From Thermoplasmata archaeon (lineage in GTDB: Archaea > Thermoplasmatota > Thermoplasmata > Halarchaeoplasmatales > Halarchaeoplasmataceae): a stretch of 16,667 nucleotides of DNA. Location of the stretch: NCBI GenBank assembly GCA_019594305.1, contig JAFDTZ010000042.1, forward strand, positions 1 to 16,667, given 5' to 3'. Each line of letters begins with the position of its first letter. Position 1 is the stretch's first letter. Shown piece after piece: positions 13,451-16,667 of the stretch. Both the position numbers and the translations under genes were made by a program. Below the pieces are notes generated by a model that searched no databases, was not told where the DNA came from, and was given only the letters and a program-made list of their open reading frames with translations.

Positions 13451-14247
13451 CCTATCACCTCTTTTATCTTTTCGTCTCGTATTGCGATAACATCGCTTCT
13501 TGCACTTATGTCAAGATCCATATCTATAGGAACCCATCGAGATTGATATACTTGACCTCCCACCTCCCTCAGTATGAGTGTGGATGCGGCTATATCTGTG
13601 ATCCTGAGGCTTCTTTCTTTGTTGATAGTGATGAGATGATATAGATCGAAAGGTCCTTCGGCCACCATACACATCTCCAGGGACGCCGAACCCAGGGATC
13701 TAGTCCTCCGGGCAAGTGAAGCTATTCTGGTGGAATCCGGGTGCGCTTTACGACCCATGTAAACTGAAAAATTCAGCTCTTTATTTGCAGGTAAATTTGG
13801 TATCCTTACCGGAGCTTCATCATCGCCCCTTCCGTGGGCCACATAGCTACCTCTCCCTTTTATCGCATAATATTCCTTTCCGAGGGGCAGATTCTTTACA
13901 TAGCCTACGGTAGTATCGGAAAAACCCCCAGGTGTGAAGGCCAGTGAGATGCTGTAAAAAGGGATGCCTGTCAAAGCATTGCTGGTACCGTCGATGGGAT
14001 CCATTATTATGTTTCCTTCTTCACCACCCTTCAACAGACCGTACTCTTCGCTGTATATACTGTAATCACTATCCCCTTTGAGGCTGCCGATGGCAACCTT
14101 TTCAACAATGCTATCCAGTTCGCTGGTCGGCGTTCCATCCGCACCCATTTTTGTTGTTTTGTCCAGAGATGTCGTGTCCAAGTCCTCCAAAGCATCTTCT
14201 ACCTCAAGGGCGCATTCCCTGAATATCTTCAGTATTTTGTTTTCCAT
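13447..14247 (-). CDS. IMPase-family phosphatase, likely NADP phosphatase or FBPase IV-type
   Basis: This is a magnesium-dependent sugar-phosphate phosphatase of the inositol monophosphatase superfamily. Residues seen include DGTPTSELD at 37-45, the metal-ligand Glu pair in SEEYG at 66-70, the core motif DPIDGTSN at 83-90 with Asp83, Asp86 and neighbours, and the distal Asp218 in ITDIAAS. That last segment replaces the more common WDxAAG of classical inositol phosphatases. The length of 266 residues is normal. Members hydrolyse inositol-1-phosphate, fructose-1,6-bisphosphate or NADP. Overlap with NAD kinase by ATGA, in the order of the archaeal fusion protein MJ0917, favours NADP phosphatase activity. 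The gene opens a three-gene operon and appears leaderless, with a TATA box 27 bases before its ATG. Confidence 0.9.
   Translation of the reverse strand: MENKILKIFRECALEVEDALEDLDTTSLDKTTKMGADGTPTSELDSIVEKVAIGSLKGDSDYSIYSEEYGLLKGGEEGNIIMDPIDGTSNALTGIPFYSISLAFTPGGFSDTTVGYVKNLPLGKEYYAIKGRGSYVAHGRGDDEAPVRIPNLPANKELNFSVYMGRKAHPDSTRIASLARRTRSLGSASLEMCMVAEGPFDLYHLITINKERSLRITDIAASTLILREVGGQVYQSRWVPIDMDLDISARSDVIAIRDEKIKEVIG
13454..13462 (-). promoter_or_regulatory. Strong Shine-Dalgarno site for NAD kinase
   Basis: The minus strand reads AGAGGTGAT, an almost complete match to the archaeal SD. Its GGTG core ends 5 bases before ATG 13450, within the end of the phosphatase gene. It fixes the NAD kinase start. 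Confidence 0.75.
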
Positions 14248-14269
14248 CGGTTAAAGATAAAGGTTCGAT

Positions 14270-14279
14270 GTTTAAAATA
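14270..14279 (-). promoter_or_regulatory. TATA box for the phosphatase-nadK-JAMM operon
   Basis: The minus strand reads TATTTTAAAC, centred about 27 bases before the ATG at 14247. It lies in the 48-base spacer after the MscS-type gene. The spacing predicts a leaderless transcript. Confidence 0.6.
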
Positions 14280-14295
14280 CTTGTTGAAGGATCTG

Positions 14296-15819
14296 TTAAT
14301 CTTTATCTTCGTTCATATGGTGCATCCAGACTGTTCGCTGTGGGAATGGTATCTCTATGCCTTCCTCCCGGAACCTTCTGTCTATATCCTCATGGATGTC
14401 GCTCATCACACCCCACTGCTTGATCACCTGGTTTACCCATACTCGTAGGGAGAATTCGAGGCTGGAGTCGCCGAATTTCCTGAACCGTACACCCGTACTA
14501 TGCATGTCGTCCTCCATCACATCGGGGTGATTACTGGCTACCTCGTACAGTATGCTCTTCACTTTGGCCACATCGGAACCGTAAGCGACACCCACCTCGA
14601 TGCGCGCCCTTATGGTCGCATCGGGCTCGACGATGTTTACTATAGCCTGATTCGCCAGGTTGTTGTTCGGCAGTATGATGCCCTCGTGGTCCCTTATGTT
14701 GTAGAGCTTCGTTGTCCTCATGCCGATGTCCTCGATACGGCAGTACTCACCAGTCTCCAGCTGTATTATGTCACCTATCCTTATGGGTTTATCGAGTAGC
14801 AGGTGCATGCCGCTGAAGAAATTTGCAAGGGTGTCCTGAGCGGCAAAGGCGATGACCAGGCCGATAATACCTGCACCTGCCAGAAGTGCGGTGACCTCTA
14901 CCCCGAAAACGTGGAAGATCATTATCAGGCTGGCTACCAGCAAGATGACGCCCACCACCTTTTCAAGCACCGGCTTGAGTACCCTTCCGAAGGTAGACTC
15001 CGGTCCCCCCCTCTCGTTCATGATCTCCTTGAGAACCGCCAGTAATATGCGGTAGGTTACTAGAATGCCTATGATAACCACCGTCAGAAGGTATATCTGG
15101 TAAATGGTGGTCCTTATACCCAGTCGGAGGTTCAATTTCATCAATGACTCCAGAAGTCCGTAAAGGAATATGATGACGAGAAGGGGCTTTCTTATCATCC
15201 GTATGATAACCTCATCCACATTGGTCTTCGTCTTCTTGGTGAATCCGTGGATTATGGGACTTACCAAGAAATAAAACACCCAGCCGATGAAAAACCATGT
15301 GGCAAGGTTAATTACGAAGGCACCGTAGGGTGTATTCAAAGGTGCGGGGAGGGGATTCGGGATGCCGAATATTATGGTGTTCGATTCGGGTGCAGGGGTC
15401 ACCCCCTTGACGTTGACGGTTACCGTTTTATTCATTTGATGTACATCGTCGGTACCAAGCTCCCTGAAATAGAATTGTACTTCGGCGTCTATGGAATCCG
15501 CTTCGGGAGCCCGGGGGATACTGAATGAGACCCTGACTATCTCGTGGGGATTTCCCTCATCGAGAACAAAATGGGACGGTGATACCTGGTAATCCCATTC
15601 CCGCTCCGGTAAGACGTCAACCCTAACGGCATAATCGATCGAAGGGTCCCTGGAAAGGGTCCAGACGAATTCAACTTCATAATCTACATAATTACCCTTT
15701 TCATATTCGTCGTCTAAGCCCACATGGGGGAGTGCATCGGATAATACGGGTACAAGAACGGACATGGTTATGATTGAAGCGATTAGTATAATCAGAGCCG
15801 TCTTTCTTGGGTTTACCAT
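14296..15819 (-). CDS. mscS: MscS-family mechanosensitive channel with an extracytoplasmic domain
   Basis: This is a small-conductance mechanosensitive channel that releases solutes on osmotic down-shock. A signal-peptide-like or anchor helix (residues 8-29) precedes about 130 residues without membrane segments (30-160). These contain Val- and Tyr-rich alternating strands suggestive of a beta-sandwich outside the cell. Membrane helices follow near 168-190, 211-229, 237-262 and 286-308, then the pore helix with GAGIIGLVIAFAAQDTLANF at 315-334. The cytosolic vestibule contains PIRIGDIIQL, LPNNNLANQAIVN at 383-395 and the C-terminal FPQRTVW at 492-498. At 507 residues it is longer than the 286-residue E. 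coli MscS because of the extra domain and helices. It has a strong TATA box 26 bases before the ATG and is divergent from the GNAT gene. Confidence 0.92.
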   Translation of the reverse strand: MVNPRKTALIILIASIITMSVLVPVLSDALPHVGLDDEYEKGNYVDYEVEFVWTLSRDPSIDYAVRVDVLPEREWDYQVSPSHFVLDEGNPHEIVRVSFSIPRAPEADSIDAEVQFYFRELGTDDVHQMNKTVTVNVKGVTPAPESNTIIFGIPNPLPAPLNTPYGAFVINLATWFFIGWVFYFLVSPIIHGFTKKTKTNVDEVIIRMIRKPLLVIIFLYGLLESLMKLNLRLGIRTTIYQIYLLTVVIIGILVTYRILLAVLKEIMNERGGPESTFGRVLKPVLEKVVGVILLVASLIMIFHVFGVEVTALLAGAGIIGLVIAFAAQDTLANFFSGMHLLLDKPIRIGDIIQLETGEYCRIEDIGMRTTKLYNIRDHEGIILPNNNLANQAIVNIVEPDATIRARIEVGVAYGSDVAKVKSILYEVASNHPDVMEDDMHSTGVRFRKFGDSSLEFSLRVWVNQVIKQWGVMSDIHEDIDRRFREEGIEIPFPQRTVWMHHMNEDKD

Positions 15820-15840
15820 CGTACATGTTAGGTCAAACGG

Positions 15841-15850
15841 TATAAATAAG
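15841..15850 (-). promoter_or_regulatory. TATA box for the MscS-type gene
   Basis: The minus strand reads CTTATTTATA with an A-rich BRE-like stretch just upstream (GTAAAAA). It is centred about 26 bases before ATG 15819. This is the clearest promoter in the window and predicts a leaderless transcript. Confidence 0.75.
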
Positions 15851-15900
15851 TTTTTACCTACTTACCGACGACCGAATAGCATATAGTGTGTAAAATCTTC

Positions 15901-15910
15901 GTATTAATAC
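15901..15910. promoter_or_regulatory. Perfect 10-bp palindrome upstream of the GNAT gene
   Basis: GTATTAATAC is its own reverse complement. It lies between the divergent mscS and GNAT promoters, 14 bases upstream of the GNAT TATA box. It could be an operator half of a regulator site, though AT-rich palindromes of this length do arise by chance. Confidence 0.3.
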
Positions 15911-15914
15911 GGGG

Positions 15915-15933
15915 AAGGTATTTTTTATACCTT
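15915..15933. promoter_or_regulatory. Inverted repeat covering the GNAT TATA box
   Basis: AAGGTAT (15915-15921) and ATACCTT (15927-15933) are exact reverse complements separated by five T. The TATA element TTTATAC (15924-15930), centred about 23 bases before ATG 15950, lies inside the dyad. A repressor bound here would block TBP. The regulator is unknown. Confidence 0.45.
15924..15930 (+). promoter_or_regulatory. TATA box for the GNAT gene
   Basis: TTTATAC sits about 23 bases before ATG 15950, which fits a leaderless or nearly leaderless transcript. The 130 bases between the mscS and GNAT start codons hold only promoter elements and the dyads. Confidence 0.55.
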
Positions 15934-15949
15934 TGGTATTGGGATAGAC

Positions 15950-16405
15950 ATGCCGGTAATCCGTCCCTTCAGAGTTACAGACATAGAACAAGTTATATAT
16001 ATTTCAAATATGTCCTTAAAGGAAAACTATGATGCAGAACTATTTTTCAACATATCCGAATCATGGAACGGGACGTTTTTAGTAGCAGTTTCAGATAACA
16101 TGGTATCCGGATTTATTAACGGATTGATGGAATCGGATTGTATATCAAGGATACTTATGCTTGCAGTACATCCCGATTATAGGTTTCAAGGTATAGGAGA
16201 GGCACTTCTAAAGAACTTCACCGCTATAATTTCTTCCTGGGGCGCAAAAAAGATATTGCTCGAAGTCCGGCCATCTAATTTAACCGCTGTCGGGTTTTAC
16301 CGTAAAAGAGGGTTCAAAACCATAGGTATAGTAAAGAATTTTTATAGCGATGGCGAAAACGGTATAAAGATGATCAAATCGCTTCCTGATAAAAAAGGAG
16401 AGTGA
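15950..16405 (+). CDS. GNAT N-acetyltransferase, RimI-like
   Basis: This is an acetyl-CoA-dependent N-acetyltransferase of the GNAT fold. The acetyl-CoA pyrophosphate loop is clear as VHPDYRFQGIGEALL (73-87), with Arg78-Phe-Gln-Gly-Ile-Gly83 forming the Q/RxxGxG/A motif. The segment NLTAVGFYRKRGF (110-122) and a final aromatic YSDGENGIKMI strand resemble RimI/Ard1 enzymes, which acetylate protein N-termini. The length of 151 residues is normal. The exact substrate cannot be read, and a small-molecule acetyltransferase remains possible. The gene stands alone, divergent from mscS and convergent with pyrE, 13 bases from its stop, with its own promoter overlapped by an inverted repeat. Confidence 0.85.
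   Translation: MPVIRPFRVTDIEQVIYISNMSLKENYDAELFFNISESWNGTFLVAVSDNMVSGFINGLMESDCISRILMLAVHPDYRFQGIGEALLKNFTAIISSWGAKKILLEVRPSNLTAVGFYRKRGFKTIGIVKNFYSDGENGIKMIKSLPDKKGE
16391..16396 (-). terminator. T tract after pyrE
   Basis: The minus strand reads TTTTTT (within CTCCTTTTTTATC) about 22 bases after the pyrE stop, inside the end of the convergent GNAT gene. A T run of this kind can terminate archaeal transcripts. Confidence 0.35.
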
Positions 16406-16418
16406 GCTGCAGTGTGTA

Positions 16419-16667
16419 TTATGACTGCCCTGTGCGTTTCAACTCATCTCCCTTTAATAGAGCCTTGAGTTCTATACCTATGTTGGCCAAGGCCTTTTCA
16501 CCTCCTTCCTGCCGATCCACCACAGCTAATACTCGATTAACGTTGACTCCTTGGCCCCTCAAAACCTGTACTGACTCCGCGGAAGACGAGCCTGAGGTGA
16601 TAACATCCTCCACTACGGTCACGATACCATCCCTTTGTAATACACCTTCTATCCTACCTCGAGTACC
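16419..16667 (-). CDS. pyrE: Orotate phosphoribosyltransferase, C-terminal part, cut by window edge
   Basis: This enzyme joins orotate to PRPP to make OMP in pyrimidine synthesis. The 82 residues visible run in frame from the right edge, beginning GTRGRIEG, to a TAA. The GTRGRIEG segment is characteristic of archaeal and bacterial OPRT. It is followed by the PRPP-binding motif TVVEDVITSGSSS, in which the two acidic residues and the TSGSS loop are intact. The terminal part, with VDRQEGGEKAL, also matches OPRT. The GTG at 16622 is an internal valine codon, not the start; the true start is outside the window. Adenine-type phosphoribosyltransferases share the PRPP motif, but the surrounding blocks favour PyrE. 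Confidence 0.9.
   Translation of the reverse strand, partial: GTRGRIEGVLQRDGIVTVVEDVITSGSSSAESVQVLRGQGVNVNRVLAVVDRQEGGEKALANIGIELKALLKGDELKRTGQS

Noticed and set aside
14500..15055. Plus-strand open frames within the MscS-type gene
   Set aside because: They lie opposite conserved MscS motifs and encode no recognisable protein.
16622..16622. GTG as the start of the pyrE fragment
   Set aside because: The frame continues upstream to the window edge with OPRT-like sequence (GTRGRIEG), so this codon is an internal valine.

Overview
The window looks like a chromosomal segment of an archaeon. It has an archaeal/eukaryotic-type ribosomal protein eL15, a short NOG1-type GTPase, a long FKBP prolyl isomerase, an archaeal GlmU-like sugar-nucleotide enzyme, a JAMM-domain protein and a MscS channel. 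Promoters are TATA boxes placed about 24-27 bases before start codons. No tRNA, rRNA, insertion sequence or CRISPR array was seen. The tail domain of the giant surface protein and the overall style of the genes suggest Euryarchaeota sensu lato, perhaps a Thermoplasmatota-like lineage. That placement is inference from gene content only.

Layout. 1-1200 (+): a short leader with two hairpins, eL15, and an unrecognised multi-pass membrane protein. 1197-2180 (-): the NOG1-like GTPase, convergent with the membrane protein and sharing its TTAA stop. 2181-2278: a compact divergent promoter. 2279-3136 (+): an FKBP-type isomerase whose acidic tail holds three identical 42-bp repeats. 3221-8302 (+): a giant surface protein of about 1,693 residues, with a signal peptide, two NosD-like beta-helix modules, five FN3 domains, one further Ig-like domain, a transmembrane segment and a cytosolic roadblock/longin-like domain. 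8345-8548 (+): a two-helix small membrane protein. 8607-12243 (+): an operon of phosphosugar mutase, GlmU-like enzyme and GT4 glycosyltransferase joined by ATGA overlaps. 14247-12246 (-): an operon of IMPase-family phosphatase, NAD kinase and JAMM protein, also joined by ATGA overlaps. 15819-14296 (-): a MscS-type channel with an extracytoplasmic domain. 15950-16405 (+): a RimI-like GNAT acetyltransferase. 16667-16419 (-): the C-terminal part of pyrE, cut by the right edge.

How the genes may work together. The mutase and GlmU-like enzyme should make UDP-GlcNAc, and the glycosyltransferase would use a nucleotide sugar. The neighbouring giant surface protein is full of N-glycosylation sequons, so a link to cell-surface glycans is reasonable. 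The phosphatase and NAD kinase pair is the unfused counterpart of the known archaeal NADP phosphatase/NAD kinase fusion and probably balances NAD and NADP. First genes of transcripts often look leaderless. Several internal genes and the genes with short leaders carry GGTG-type Shine-Dalgarno sequences.

The most interesting object is the giant surface protein. Its cytosolic tail looks like a small protein-interaction domain rather than a simple anchor, which suggests a surface receptor or adhesin that communicates across the membrane.
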